From assembly GCA_964581825.1 (NCBI GenBank), contig CAZORB010000001.1:1-64000 (forward strand): 64,000 nucleotides of DNA. Reading direction: 5' to 3'. Within the stretch, counting starts at the first letter, position 1, and every line of letters starts with the position of its first letter. Below, in pieces: positions 1 to 8,591 of this stretch. The translations under genes were made by a program, and so were the position numbers. This stretch comes from SYIM01 sp964581825. Lineage in GTDB: Bacteria > Pseudomonadota > Gammaproteobacteria > Burkholderiales > Burkholderiaceae_E. The notes under the pieces were generated by a model, which was given only the letters and a program-made list of their open reading frames with translations, ran no database searches and was not told where the DNA came from.

Positions 1-125
1 ACCGAGATACCCTGGGCGGGCACATCTTCCGACAAAATGCGGCCGACTTCGCCGTAGCCAACAAATCCGATGCGCCAGGTTTTCGGATCGGCGCCCGCGG
101 GCGCAGGGTGGCCCGGCGTGCTCAT
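1..125 (-). CDS. NAD(P)-binding oxidoreductase, N-terminal fragment (runs off left edge)
   Basis: Only about 41 codons are in the window. The start is ATG at 125, which overlaps the stop of the upstream aldolase gene in an ATGA, so the two are probably translationally coupled. Residues about 18-26 read RIGFVGYGEVG, a GxGxxG dinucleotide-binding fingerprint at the first beta strand of a Rossmann fold, as in 6-phosphogluconate or 3-hydroxyisobutyrate dehydrogenase-like proteins. Its place after LigJ- and LigK-like genes suggests a dehydrogenase or reductase acting in the same aromatic pathway, but the substrate-defining part is missing, so this is inference. Confidence 0.7.
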   Translation of the reverse strand, partial: MSTPGHPAPAGADPKTWRIGFVGYGEVGRILSEDVPAQGIS

Positions 126-817
126 TCGATGTAGCGCAGACCAGCGCGGGCGAGCGGTTCGCGCATCTTGTAAATATCCAGACCCAGCTCGCGAGCAGCG
201 AGCCGTTTACGGCTATCGGCCTCCTTGGCCTCCCGCGCGGCGGAAGCTTCTGCTGCCTGGGCGGCGAGCGCACGCGGCACCACCACCACACCATCGTCGT
301 CCGCCACGATGATATCGCCAGGATTGACCTGCGCGCCCGCGCACACCACTGGAATATTGACCGACCCGAGCGTTGCCTTCACCGTGCCGCGTGCATTGAC
401 TGCGCGTGAAAACACCGGGAACTTCATTTCGGTCAGATCGCGAACATCGCGTACACCCGCGTCAATGATCAGCCCTCGCGCGCCTAAGGCCCGGAACGAG
501 GTGGCCAGCAGATCGCCGAACATGCCGTCCTCATTGTCGGTCGTACAGGCGGCGACCACGATATCGCCCTCTTTCAGTTCGCCCGCCGCCACATGCAGCA
601 TCCAGTTATCGCCCGGCTGCAGCAGAACCGTGACCGCTGCGCCGCAGACCCGGGCGCCCGGGTAAATCGGACGCATATAAGGCTTCATGAGCCCCACGCG
701 CCCCATGGCCTCATGGATCGTTGCGACGCCAAAGGCGCCCAGTCGATCGATTTCGTCAAGCGTTGGGCGCTGGTAGTTGCGAACGACAACACCGAGATTG
801 TTCATCGGCTGGCTCAT
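122..817 (-). CDS. 4-carboxy-4-hydroxy-2-oxoadipate aldolase / oxaloacetate decarboxylase-like (RraA fold)
   Basis: 231 residues, the normal length for the LigK/GalC/ProA aldolases. These cleave 4-carboxy-4-hydroxy-2-oxoadipate to pyruvate and oxaloacetate, the last step of protocatechuate 4,5-cleavage and gallate catabolism. The family signature is visible: GDLLATSFRALGARG followed by IIDAGVRDVRD, containing the Arg and Asp used for substrate and divalent metal binding. A GGAG ribosome site lies 9 nt before ATG 817. It sits between a LigJ-like hydratase and an oxidoreductase on the same strand, which supports the catabolic assignment over RraA, the RNase E regulator of the same fold that is usually shorter. 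Confidence 0.85.
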   Translation of the reverse strand: MSQPMNNLGVVVRNYQRPTLDEIDRLGAFGVATIHEAMGRVGLMKPYMRPIYPGARVCGAAVTVLLQPGDNWMLHVAAGELKEGDIVVAACTTDNEDGMFGDLLATSFRALGARGLIIDAGVRDVRDLTEMKFPVFSRAVNARGTVKATLGSVNIPVVCAGAQVNPGDIIVADDDGVVVVPRALAAQAAEASAAREAKEADSRKRLAARELGLDIYKMREPLARAGLRYIE

Positions 818-858
818 TGATACGGTCTCCGTGAAAGGGGGTGGCCAGAGCAGAAAGG

Positions 859-1887
859 CTAGCGACCACGCGCCTTCAGTTGCGCGTCGAGTCTGGGATA
901 AACGCGGCGGGCGTTGGTCTCAAAAATTTTGATGCGCTGGGCTTCCGAGAGCTGGCTCGCGCCATCGATGTAGCGCCGGGTGTCGTCATATTCATGACCG
1001 CTGTAGGGGTCGATGCCGCGCACCGCGCCGATCATCTCCGATGCAAACAGAATGTTGTCGTCAGGAATGACCTTCAGCAGCAGATCAATGCCGGGCTGGT
1101 GGTAAACGCAGGTGTCAAAGAAGATATTTTTCAGCAGGTGTTCGGTCAGCGGCGGCAGCTTCATGTCCTGCGCAATACCGCGGAACCGGCCCCAGTGGTA
1201 AGGCACCGCGCCGCCGCCGTGCGGAATCACAAACTTGAGCGTTGGAAAATCTTTGAACAGGTTTGAGGTGAGGCACTGCATGAATGCCGTGGTGTCAGCG
1301 TTCAGATAATGCGCACCCGTAGTGTGAAAGCAGGCGTTGCAACTGGTGCTGACGTGAACCATGGCCGGAATGTCGTACTCGACCATCTTTTCATAGATCG
1401 GATACCACCAGCGATCAGAAAGCGGCGGCTCTTTCCAGTGGCCACCTGACGGGTCCGGGTTCAGATTGATTCCGACAAACCCATATTCGCGGATGCAGCG
1501 ATCGATTTCGGCAACGCAGGTTTCCGGCCGGACGCCAGGCGACTGGGGCAGCATGGCCACGCCCGCAAACTGGTCGGGAAACATCTGCGTGACGCGATAA
1601 ATGAGTTCATTGCAGATCGATGACCAGGTTGAACTCACTGCGAAGTCGCCGATATGGTGCGCCATGAAGCTTGCGCGCGGCGAGAAGATCGTGAGGTCTG
1701 ACCCACGCTCGCGCATCTTCTTCAGCTGATTCGCCTCGATGGATTCGCGCAATTCGTCATCGCCGATGACGAGTTCGGAAACCTTAGGCATAGCGGCCGG
1801 GTTACCGAGGGCCGCGACCTGGCGGTTTCGCCAGTCTTCCAGCGCCTTGGGTGCGGTCGTGTAGTGTCCGTGGCAATCGATGATCAT
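859..1887 (-). CDS. ligJ: 4-oxalomesaconate hydratase, amidohydrolase type (LigJ-like)
   Basis: 342 residues of the amidohydrolase-2 family. The N-terminal MIIDCHGHY gives the HxH metal motif and FVIPHGGGAVPYHWGRF the later metal histidine region. Length and sequence fit LigJ, which hydrates 4-oxalomesaconate to 4-carboxy-4-hydroxy-2-oxoadipate, the substrate of the aldolase encoded 41 nt downstream. GGAGC precedes the ATG at a normal distance. The family also holds related decarboxylases (aminocarboxymuconate, gamma-resorcylate), so the call rests on both sequence and neighbour. No ring-cleavage dioxygenase is in the window; it would have to lie elsewhere. Confidence 0.82.
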   Translation of the reverse strand: MIIDCHGHYTTAPKALEDWRNRQVAALGNPAAMPKVSELVIGDDELRESIEANQLKKMRERGSDLTIFSPRASFMAHHIGDFAVSSTWSSICNELIYRVTQMFPDQFAGVAMLPQSPGVRPETCVAEIDRCIREYGFVGINLNPDPSGGHWKEPPLSDRWWYPIYEKMVEYDIPAMVHVSTSCNACFHTTGAHYLNADTTAFMQCLTSNLFKDFPTLKFVIPHGGGAVPYHWGRFRGIAQDMKLPPLTEHLLKNIFFDTCVYHQPGIDLLLKVIPDDNILFASEMIGAVRGIDPYSGHEYDDTRRYIDGASQLSEAQRIKIFETNARRVYPRLDAQLKARGR

Positions 1888-2017
1888 CAGAGCTCCAGCA
1901 TCGTAGGGGCGCCCACAGAGGGTCGGTCTGACCCCTAATGGCGTGCAGCGCGATTTTACGTCGACCCGGCGCTGCGGTGCTGCGAGCCCGCGTCAGACGA
2001 CACGGGCAGCTCAACGC

Positions 2018-2992
2018 TTACTGCTTCGGAATGCCCGCGCGCTCGATGACATCCCCCCAGCGGCGGATTTCGCTCGACAAAAGCTCGGCAAGCGCCTGCG
2101 GTGTCCCGCCGATGGGCTCCACCCCGAGTTCGGCCAGTCGTTTGCGAACATCGGGCGAATCGAGCGCCGCTCGGGCCGCCTGGTTCAACTGCGCAATGAC
2201 AGGCTGTGGCGTACGCGCAGGCGCTGCCAACGCATTCCATGACGAGGCTTCGTAGTCAGCCACACCCGCCTCGGCTGCCGTGGGCACATCGGGGAACTCG
2301 GCAGCACGACGTCGCGAAGTGACTGCGAGCAGCCGCACGCCACCGGGATTAAGCTGCGACTTAAGCGGCCCCAGAATCTCTACGCCTGCGTCCACATGGC
2401 CGCCTCGCAGCGCGGTGAGCAGCGCTGGCGTTCCGTTGAAAGGAATAATCTGGGCATCGATCCCGGCACGCGTGCGAAACAACTCACCCGCAAGATTCTG
2501 AGTGCTCCCGATGTTTATAGTGCCGAGGTTGAGCTTGCCCGGGTTGGCGCGCGCGTGCGCCAGCAACTCCGCGAGCGTGCGGTGCGGCGAATTGGCGGGC
2601 ACCACAATGCCAAGACCGAAACTGCCGAGCCCGCATATCGGCGCGAAGTCGCGCACCGTATCAAACGGCAGCGATTTGAAGAGATTAACGCTCACCGCAT
2701 TACCGTTGGACATCAGTAGCAGCGTATGGCCATCGGGCGCGGCGCGGGCAACCGTTTCACCCGCTGCGATGCCGCCCGCACCGGGCTTGTTCTCAATGAC
2801 GATCTGAGTCTTCAACTGCTCGCCCATTGCCTGCGCGACCGCTCTAACCGTGAGATCGGCAATGCCGCCCGCACCAAACGGGACGACGATTCGGACGGGG
2901 CGCGATGAGAGCGTATCGGCGAGCGCGCGAGGACTGGTCGCCAGCGCGGGTAGTGAGGCCGCGAGGGCGGCGATCAATGTACGGCGATTCAT
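2018..2992 (-). CDS. Bug-family tripartite tricarboxylate transporter substrate-binding protein
   Basis: 324 residues with an N-terminal export signal (MNRRTLIAALAASLPALA, cleaved near ALA-D). The mature part begins SRPVRIVVPFGAGGIADLTVR, the typical first strand and ligand loop of Bug/TctC receptors, and carries KPGAGGIAAGETVARA in the usual place. Such periplasmic proteins bind carboxylates and work with TctAB permeases, but many act as orphans in Burkholderiales. No tctAB is nearby. An AGGAAAG ribosome site precedes ATG 2992. Being next to the LigJ/LigK-like genes suggests an aromatic acid or pathway intermediate as ligand; that is inference only. Confidence 0.88.
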   Translation of the reverse strand: MNRRTLIAALAASLPALATSPRALADTLSSRPVRIVVPFGAGGIADLTVRAVAQAMGEQLKTQIVIENKPGAGGIAAGETVARAAPDGHTLLLMSNGNAVSVNLFKSLPFDTVRDFAPICGLGSFGLGIVVPANSPHRTLAELLAHARANPGKLNLGTINIGSTQNLAGELFRTRAGIDAQIIPFNGTPALLTALRGGHVDAGVEILGPLKSQLNPGGVRLLAVTSRRRAAEFPDVPTAAEAGVADYEASSWNALAAPARTPQPVIAQLNQAARAALDSPDVRKRLAELGVEPIGGTPQALAELLSSEIRRWGDVIERAGIPKQ

Positions 2993-3174
2993 GGCGCTTT
3001 CCTTTCGTTGGCACAGGGAGACCGGCGCGGATTATCACCGCATCCACTCGATCTTCCCCAAAAACCGAAGGGTTGATCAAGGTCGAACTTCTTCAAAGAG
3101 GGATTGGGCTGGTTCCGCTAAACGCTCGGTCGATCCTGCATGCTGCACAGGATGCCTGCCGCTACAATGGACTG

Positions 3175-3771
3175 ATGAATCCGCGTCAGATCACAATTGG
3201 TATTACCGGTGCCTCCGGCGCCATCTATGGGCTCAGGTTGCTCGAGATGCTTCGCGAGGTGGGCAACATACAAACGCATCTGGCGGTATCGCCCGCTGGC
3301 TGGCTCACCATCGAGCAGGAGACCGGGCGAGGCCGTCAGGCGGTCGAGGCACTGGCCGATGTGGTGCATGGCGTTAGAGAGGTAGGCGCCTGCATTGCAT
3401 CAGGGTCCTATCCCATCGAGGCCATGGTGATCGCCCCCTGCTCCATGAAAACGCTGGCAGCCATCGCCCATGGCTATGGGGACAACCTGATCACGCGTGC
3501 AGCCGATGTCATGCTCAAAGAGCGTCGCAGGCTTGTGCTGGCGGTACGTGAAACCCCGCTTAACCTCGCGCATTTGCGAAATATGGCGGCTGTCACGGAA
3601 ATGGGAGGCATCATCTTTCCGCCTGTGCCGGCGTTCTACCTGCGCCCAGCCAGCATCGAACAGCTGGTTGACCATACCTGCGCACGCCTACTCGATCTGA
3701 TCGGCGTGTCGCAGCGGTACGCGCCACGCTGGACAGGAATTCGTGATCAATCCAAGGGAGAGTCTGAATGA
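3175..3771 (+). CDS. ubiX: Flavin prenyltransferase UbiX
   Basis: 198 residues from ATG 3175, where MNPRQITIGITGASGAIYG matches the canonical UbiX N-terminus. The reading frame stays open upstream but with no family similarity. UbiX attaches dimethylallyl phosphate to FMN, making the prenylated FMN used by UbiD-type decarboxylases. GASGAIYG is the flavin phosphate loop; APCSMKTLAAIAHGYGDNLI and LVLAVRETPLNLAHLRNM are the other family blocks. The stop overlaps the start of the next gene (ATGA). It may serve ubiquinone synthesis or, given the aromatic genes to the left, an aromatic acid decarboxylase. Confidence 0.93.
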   Translation: MNPRQITIGITGASGAIYGLRLLEMLREVGNIQTHLAVSPAGWLTIEQETGRGRQAVEALADVVHGVREVGACIASGSYPIEAMVIAPCSMKTLAAIAHGYGDNLITRAADVMLKERRRLVLAVRETPLNLAHLRNMAAVTEMGGIIFPPVPAFYLRPASIEQLVDHTCARLLDLIGVSQRYAPRWTGIRDQSKGESE

Positions 3772-4193
3772 AACTGCTGGTCGCCTGCGATGGCTCCAAA
3801 AATTCACTGCGTGCCGTGCGCTACGCCATTCGCCTGGTGGGCGCCATGAGCGACTCAAGCCGCATCACGCTGATCAGCGTCCATGAAGACGTGGCGTTAC
3901 GCCACGCCAGTCGCTTCGTAGGCAAAGAGGCGATCGACGATTATCTGCGCGACGAATCCGAAAGCGATCTTGCTGCCGCGCGTCGCGCACTCGACAAAGC
4001 CGGGGTTGCGCACGACATGATCATCCGACGCGGCCATGTCGCTGCGGAAATCGCCGATGCGGCGGCACGTGGCCGCTTCGACATGATCGTTATGGGCTCG
4101 AAAGGCCGCAGTTCACTTGCCGATCTGCTGGTGGGGTCGGTCGCGTCGCGCGTGATTGAACTGTCGTCCGTCCCAACGCTACTGGTCAAGTAA
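3768..4193 (+). CDS. Universal stress protein UspA family, ATP-binding type
   Basis: 141 residues, one Usp domain. The N-terminal strand MKLLVACDGSKNSLRAVRYA includes the Asp that contacts ATP, and near the C-terminus MGSKGRSSLADLLVGSVA fits the G-2x-G-9x-G-S nucleotide motif, so it probably binds ATP. It overlaps the ubiX stop by ATGA with AAGGGAGAG as ribosome site, so it is co-translated with ubiX. Usp proteins are cytoplasmic stress factors of poorly defined biochemical role; a specific link to UbiX is not evident. Confidence 0.9.
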   Translation: MKLLVACDGSKNSLRAVRYAIRLVGAMSDSSRITLISVHEDVALRHASRFVGKEAIDDYLRDESESDLAAARRALDKAGVAHDMIIRRGHVAAEIADAAARGRFDMIVMGSKGRSSLADLLVGSVASRVIELSSVPTLLVK

Positions 4194-4219
4194 CAGACAC
4201 ACGCAGAGCCTGATCCCCT

Positions 4220-4864
4220 TCAGGGTGACAGTCTCTGCCTTGTCCATCTGCCGTCGGGTTGCATCCGATAGCAAATCCGATCGTGCAACCTTGATCGGCG
4301 CCCCTGCCAGAACTCCCAGTAGTCGGGAACCAGCCGATAACCACCCCAGTGCGGCGGTCGGGGCGGATTCAGACCATAGCGCAAACCCATTTCGGCAGTT
4401 CGCGTAACCAGATCAGCTCGAGAGGGCAGCACTTCGCTCTGCTCGGACGCCCAGGCGCCGATCCGCGAAGCAAGCGGTCGCGACGCATAGTAGGCGTCCG
4501 CCTCAGCTGGGTCACTGAACTCGACGCGTCCTTCGATTCGAACAACCCGCTCCTGCTCAACCCAATGAAACTGGAGCGCCGCATGGGGGTTGCCGGCCAA
4601 CTCGCGCCCCTTGCGGCTCTGGTAGTTCGTGTACCAGACCAGGCCCCGCGAATCGATTCCTTTGATGAGTACGACCCGCGTTGAAGGCCGACCGTCCGCA
4701 CCGACCGTGGCGAGCGTCATCGCGTTGGGTTCTGGAACCTTGGCTGCGATGGCTTCATCGAGCCACTGGCAGAACTGATCCAGCGGCGCTTCTGCAGCCA
4801 TGGTTTCATCGAACTCGCCGCGCTCATAGTCTTTGCGCAGGCCCGACAGCGTCTGGTCACTCAA
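4220..4864 (-). CDS. pdxH: Pyridoxine/pyridoxamine 5'-phosphate oxidase PdxH
   Basis: 214 residues, the usual length. It oxidises PNP or PMP to pyridoxal 5'-phosphate with FMN. FMN-binding blocks are visible: GRPSTRVVLIKGIDSRGLVW, TNYQSRKGRELAGNPHAAL and QFHWVEQERVVRIEG; the C-terminus has the dimer and PLP segment WGGYRLVPDYWEFWQGR followed by RLHDRI. The start is TTG at 4864, chosen because GGGAG lies 6 nt upstream and the residues from there fit the family N-terminus; the next ATG would be about 21 codons downstream. It is convergent with the Usp gene, 26 nt away. Confidence 0.95.
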   Translation of the reverse strand: MSDQTLSGLRKDYERGEFDETMAAEAPLDQFCQWLDEAIAAKVPEPNAMTLATVGADGRPSTRVVLIKGIDSRGLVWYTNYQSRKGRELAGNPHAALQFHWVEQERVVRIEGRVEFSDPAEADAYYASRPLASRIGAWASEQSEVLPSRADLVTRTAEMGLRYGLNPPRPPHWGGYRLVPDYWEFWQGRRSRLHDRICYRMQPDGRWTRQRLSP

Positions 4865-4896
4865 GGCGGTCTCCCTGATCGGTGCGATCCCGAATG

Positions 4897-6450
4897 CTAG
4901 CGCCCCCGTAGCCCGCGTCCGGGCGCACGGGTATTGCCAAACCCTTGACCAGACGGCGCCGCCGGGGCGGAGCGAGGCGCTGCTGAACGCGACGGGGGAG
5001 CCGACCGCGAAGGCGCAACGCCACCACGGGCAGGCGCCGACCCGTGCGAGGGCCCGCCTGACCGCGACGGCGCATTTGAAAACGACGAATACGATGCGGG
5101 CTTTGGCGGCGCGCTACGCGACCCATTGCTGGCTGCGGGTCGGGCTCTCGAGTTACCTTTGGCAGGTCCACCGCCCCGCTCGGTGCGCATGGTTCGTCCG
5201 CCGCCGAGTTGAATCGGTTCGGGCCGCACGCTCAGATCGGGTTCGAAGCCTGCCACCGTTTCCCGGGGCAGCGCTCGTCCAATCAGCTTCTCAATGCCAC
5301 GCAGAAAATCGAACTCGTCTACGCAGACAAGCGACAGGGCCTGACCTGCCGCCCCAGCCCGACCGGTTCGGCCGATACGGTGCACATAGTCTTCAGCCAC
5401 ATTGGGCAGTTCAAAATTGACAACGTGCGGCAGTTCGTCGATGTCGATACCGCGCGCGGCGATGTCCGTGGCAACCAGTACCTGCAGTGAGCCATCCTTG
5501 AACCCGGCAAGCGCACGGGTTCTCGCATTCTGGCTCTTGTTGCCGTGGATTGCTTCAGCTTTGATATCGGCTTTTTCCAGGTACTCAGCCAACCGGTTGG
5601 CGCCATGCTTGGTGCGCGTAAATACCAGCACCTGAAACCACGCGCGCTCGCGAATCAGATGCGCAAGCAGCTCACGCTTGGCGTCGCGATTGACCAGCAG
5701 CACGTTCTGTTCGACCGCCTCGGCTGGCGCATTCCGGCGCGCAACTTCGATGCTCGACGGCCGGTCGAGCAAGCCGTTGGCAAGCGAGCGGATCTCATCG
5801 GAGAACGTGGCGGAGAACAGCAGGTTCTGCCGCTTTTTCGGAAGCAACGAGAGCACCCGCCGGATATCGTGAATGAAACCCATGTCGAGCATCCGGTCGG
5901 CTTCATCGAGCACCAGGATCTCGACCCCTGACAGGTCGATGGTTCTTTGAGATACGTGGTCTAGCAGTCGTCCAGGCGTTGCGACCAGTATGTCGACACG
6001 CCCACGCAACCGCTCAATCTGCGGGTTGATATTGACCCCGCCGAACATGGCCATCGAGCGAAGCGGCAGATGCCGGCCATATTCGCGTACGCTCTCCTCG
6101 ACTTGGGCCGCCAACTCGCGGGTAGGCGTCAGAATCAGGGCTCGGATAGTGGGCCCGCGTGGGGCGCGCCCACCGCGTGGTCCGCCGCGGAAATCACGGC
6201 GATCGCCCGAAGCGTTGGGCGCAGCCGCCGGTGGCACAGCCACCATTGGCTGCGACTGCGATAACCGATGAAGAATCGGCAACACGAAGCTGGCGGTTTT
6301 TCCGGTGCCCGTCTGGGCAGCGGCGAGCAGGTCACCGCCTGCCAGCACTGCCGGAATAGCTTGTAGTTGGATGGGAGTAGGCTGGGTATAACCCAATTCC
6401 GATACCGCGCGAACCAGCGGCTCGGCGAGACCGAGAGAAGAAAAGCTCAT
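4897..6450 (-). CDS. rhlE: DEAD-box ATP-dependent RNA helicase RhlE
   Basis: 517 residues. The Q motif (SELGYTQPTPIQLQAIPAVL) is followed by AQTGTGKT (Walker A), PTRELAAQ, TPGRLLDH, DEAD, SATFS, then in helicase domain 2 VLVFTRTKHGANRLAEYL, ATDIAARGID and HRIGRTGRAG. The last about 110 residues are low-complexity Gly/Arg/Ser/Pro/Ala, ending GRGLRGR, typical RNA-contacting tails of RhlE helicases. These unwind short RNA duplexes in ribosome assembly and RNA turnover. A low-complexity insertion with GGPRGGRAPRG lies between motifs I and Ia. The 193-nt leader before the next gene is presumably its promoter and 5' UTR. Confidence 0.95.
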   Translation of the reverse strand: MSFSSLGLAEPLVRAVSELGYTQPTPIQLQAIPAVLAGGDLLAAAQTGTGKTASFVLPILHRLSQSQPMVAVPPAAAPNASGDRRDFRGGPRGGRAPRGPTIRALILTPTRELAAQVEESVREYGRHLPLRSMAMFGGVNINPQIERLRGRVDILVATPGRLLDHVSQRTIDLSGVEILVLDEADRMLDMGFIHDIRRVLSLLPKKRQNLLFSATFSDEIRSLANGLLDRPSSIEVARRNAPAEAVEQNVLLVNRDAKRELLAHLIRERAWFQVLVFTRTKHGANRLAEYLEKADIKAEAIHGNKSQNARTRALAGFKDGSLQVLVATDIAARGIDIDELPHVVNFELPNVAEDYVHRIGRTGRAGAAGQALSLVCVDEFDFLRGIEKLIGRALPRETVAGFEPDLSVRPEPIQLGGGRTMRTERGGGPAKGNSRARPAASNGSRSAPPKPASYSSFSNAPSRSGGPSHGSAPARGGVAPSRSAPPSRSAAPRSAPAAPSGQGFGNTRAPGRGLRGR

Positions 6451-6644
6451 GGAGTTCCGTCAAGGCGATGCACTGCGTCGACCTGCCGACCAGCCATCGA
6501 GGCTGCGGCACCAGTCGGGAAGACGGAGGGGATCGTCGGGGAGGAGAGGGAGGGCAAACGGACTGGGTGTTTGCTGCTGCGGAGTATACGCGCACTCCCG
6601 TTACCCGTGTTGCGCCGCAGCATCAACGGCAACGCGGGGCGGGC

Positions 6645-7139
6645 TTAAAAAGGCGGTTTGATCACCTGCGCGCAGGTGCCACGGATCAGTGTGATGTTGC
6701 GACCATCTTGCGTGCTGATGCTTTGAGTGAACGAGCCGTTACTGCGATCGATGACGAATTCTTCTTTGCTGATGGTGACGCCGAACCGCTGAAACATGGC
6801 GGGGCGGCTCACGATCAGTCGCGGACCCACCACCGTGAGATTGCCCGCCCGCCCCTCGGAAATTGCCAACCGGCCCTGGTACCAGCCTGACTTGCGCTCG
6901 AAATCGATTTGAGCGAGCGACATCCGCGAAGGCTCGTTCGCATTGATGCCAAGCGCGAGCTGCCCGTCGAGATCGAGTTGGAGTTCGCAGATGAGATCCA
7001 TCATGCCCGTGCGCCGCTGGACGAGGATGTCCTGGGGAATTTCGGGCGCACTGCTGTCATCGAGCAAAACCTGCACAAATCCGTAAACGCTGGCTGTGAG
7101 CAGCGCTCCGATGACGATTCCACCAAGTAATTTATTCAT
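6645..7139 (-). CDS. Uncharacterised membrane-anchored protein
   Basis: 164 residues from ATG 7139 (MNKLLGGIVIGALLTASVY), preferred because a hydrophobic anchor starts there; an in-frame start about 50 codons upstream adds only Arg-rich unlikely sequence. One transmembrane segment at about residues 3-23, then a soluble, mostly beta-predicted domain with two cysteines (near residues 50 and 157) that could form a disulphide if periplasmic. I do not recognise the family. It is divergent from the carbonic-anhydrase-like gene at 7295, with 155 nt between the starts. Confidence 0.65.
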   Translation of the reverse strand: MNKLLGGIVIGALLTASVYGFVQVLLDDSSAPEIPQDILVQRRTGMMDLICELQLDLDGQLALGINANEPSRMSLAQIDFERKSGWYQGRLAISEGRAGNLTVVGPRLIVSRPAMFQRFGVTISKEEFVIDRSNGSFTQSISTQDGRNITLIRGTCAQVIKPPF

Positions 7140-7294
7140 AATGGCACTCAAGCCACGCAGTCCGGTGTCGATGATACTAGCAGCGGTTCGCCGGCAGCGC
7201 TTGCGCGTTTTCGACCAAACGCTGTAATCCATCAGTTTGTTTCGCTGCGGTCGGCTACCAAAGCCAACCGCGCCCGGACCCCAGGACATCGACC

Positions 7295-8176
7295 ATGAAA
7301 GCCATTCTTCGCCTGGCGCTGATTCTGCTGACCGTGATCATCGTCGCGGTGCTGGGAACGCTTTCCTTCGTGAAAGCGCGCCAGGCATCCGAGCTACGCG
7401 AACGCCTCGAGCGTTCAGGGGCTCAGGCCAAAGAACTTCGCTCCCAAATTAAATCGCAGAAGAGCGAGATCGAGGCCCTGGAAGAAAAGCTGCGCGAGCT
7501 CGCTGCACAGAATGCGCTGCTCGCGTCGCAGCAGAAGTCAGCCGAACCACCCAAACAGGGCGGGGTCGCACAAGCCTGCCCGGCGCCTAGCCCCAACCGG
7601 GCGCTTGATCAGGCTCAGGCTGCACGCCTGCCTCTCGAAATGCGCTATAGACCCGGGGTGCTGCGTGTCGCCAATGACGGCCAGTCGGTCATCGTCATGG
7701 CTGCTGCCGGCAACACGCTAAAAATCGGCCCGGAGATTTTTGATCTGGTACGTATCCACTTTCACCGGCCAGAGGGCGGACAGATCGATGGCAAGCCGGT
7801 TGCGCTGGTTGCACACCTGGTTCATCAGATTGCATCGGGCCAAACGGTGGTGGTGTCGGTTCCTATTCGCGAATCAGCGTTTCAGCACCGCACTATCTGG
7901 ATGATCTGGAACAACCTGCCTAACAAGGGCGCGCCCGAAGCAACCATCTCCAACATCTCAATCGATCCCACCCAGCTGCTCCCGGAAAATCTCAGCTACC
8001 AGGCTTACGAAGGCACGCTACCGGTCCCCCCGTGTACTGAGAAAGTACGCTTCTACCAGCTGCGAACACCCATCGGCATCAGCAAAGACCAGCTTGAGCG
8101 CTTTCTGATGCGGGTAAAGGCGCCCTCATTCAAGGACTCAGCGATTCCCCGGCCCGGGGCGGGCAAAGCAGCTTGA
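7295..8176 (+). CDS. Membrane-anchored coiled-coil protein with alpha-carbonic-anhydrase-like domain, probably not a hydratase
   Basis: 293 residues. Residues 4-25 are a membrane anchor; about 28-82 are heptad-rich (many E, K, Q, L), predicted coiled coil; about 95-280 resemble alpha-carbonic anhydrase. The three zinc histidines are kept (H155 and H157 in RIHFHRP, H174 in AHLVHQ), as is the family disulphide pair (C95, C247 in PVPPCTEK) and the LLPENLSYQAYEGTL block. Catalytic partners are changed: proton-shuttle His64 is Q130, Thr199-Thr200 is P243-V244, Glu117 is V172 and Glu106 appears to be G161. The C-terminal family strand is absent. So it is probably a periplasm-facing zinc or ligand-binding relative. 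The substitutions come from alignment by eye to Neisseria-type enzymes. AGGA precedes the ATG. Confidence 0.75.
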   Translation: MKAILRLALILLTVIIVAVLGTLSFVKARQASELRERLERSGAQAKELRSQIKSQKSEIEALEEKLRELAAQNALLASQQKSAEPPKQGGVAQACPAPSPNRALDQAQAARLPLEMRYRPGVLRVANDGQSVIVMAAAGNTLKIGPEIFDLVRIHFHRPEGGQIDGKPVALVAHLVHQIASGQTVVVSVPIRESAFQHRTIWMIWNNLPNKGAPEATISNISIDPTQLLPENLSYQAYEGTLPVPPCTEKVRFYQLRTPIGISKDQLERFLMRVKAPSFKDSAIPRPGAGKAA

Positions 8177-8558
8177 AGCCGACCGTGAACAGTCCGTTTG
8201 ACGGTATTTTTCGCCAGTAGCCCCATTCAGCCAGATCGAACACTTTACGCCCGGTGAGCCGCGGACCGGACCAGCTCGTCATACGGCCGATCCGGTGCAT
8301 CTGGTTGTCGCAGTCGTATTCATTGGTGTAGCGCCGCGACAACACGCCATCAGGATCAGGCACCTTCAGGTCTTGCATCTCGATCACCCGTCTGATGGTT
8401 CCGTCGCGCTGCACCGTCGAGCGGTCCATGTAGAGCGTCAGCACCGGCGTCTCACCGATTGTTTCCCAGGGGGGCTCACCGGTCTGCGCAATCGCACCAG
8501 GGCATACCCACAGGGTCACGATACTGGCTATGCCCGCTGCCCAGCCACGGCCTCTCAT
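8130..8558 (-). CDS. Small exported protein, surface-adhesin E-like
   Basis: 142 residues with a signal peptide (about 24 residues, ending GAIAQ) and a short domain whose spacing of W, YMDRSTVQRDG, YDC and late FKLLCPP resembles the surface-adhesin protein E-like family common in Betaproteobacteria, where two cysteines form a disulphide. Exported to the periplasm or surface; function unknown in most members. It is convergent with the carbonic-anhydrase-like gene, and the last 47 nt of each overlap on opposite strands. The gene downstream of it on its own strand begins inside that overlap. Confidence 0.7.
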   Translation of the reverse strand: MRGRGWAAGIASIVTLWVCPGAIAQTGEPPWETIGETPVLTLYMDRSTVQRDGTIRRVIEMQDLKVPDPDGVLSRRYTNEYDCDNQMHRIGRMTSWSGPRLTGRKVFDLAEWGYWRKIPSNGLFTVGFKLLCPPRAGESLSP

Positions 8559-8591
8559 TTCGCTGCCCCCCTGTTGACCATTGATGCCCCC

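Noticed and set aside
6451..6644. Search for a promoter in the rhlE leader
   Set aside because: A TATACT is present on the minus strand but no matching -35 at normal spacing; not listed.
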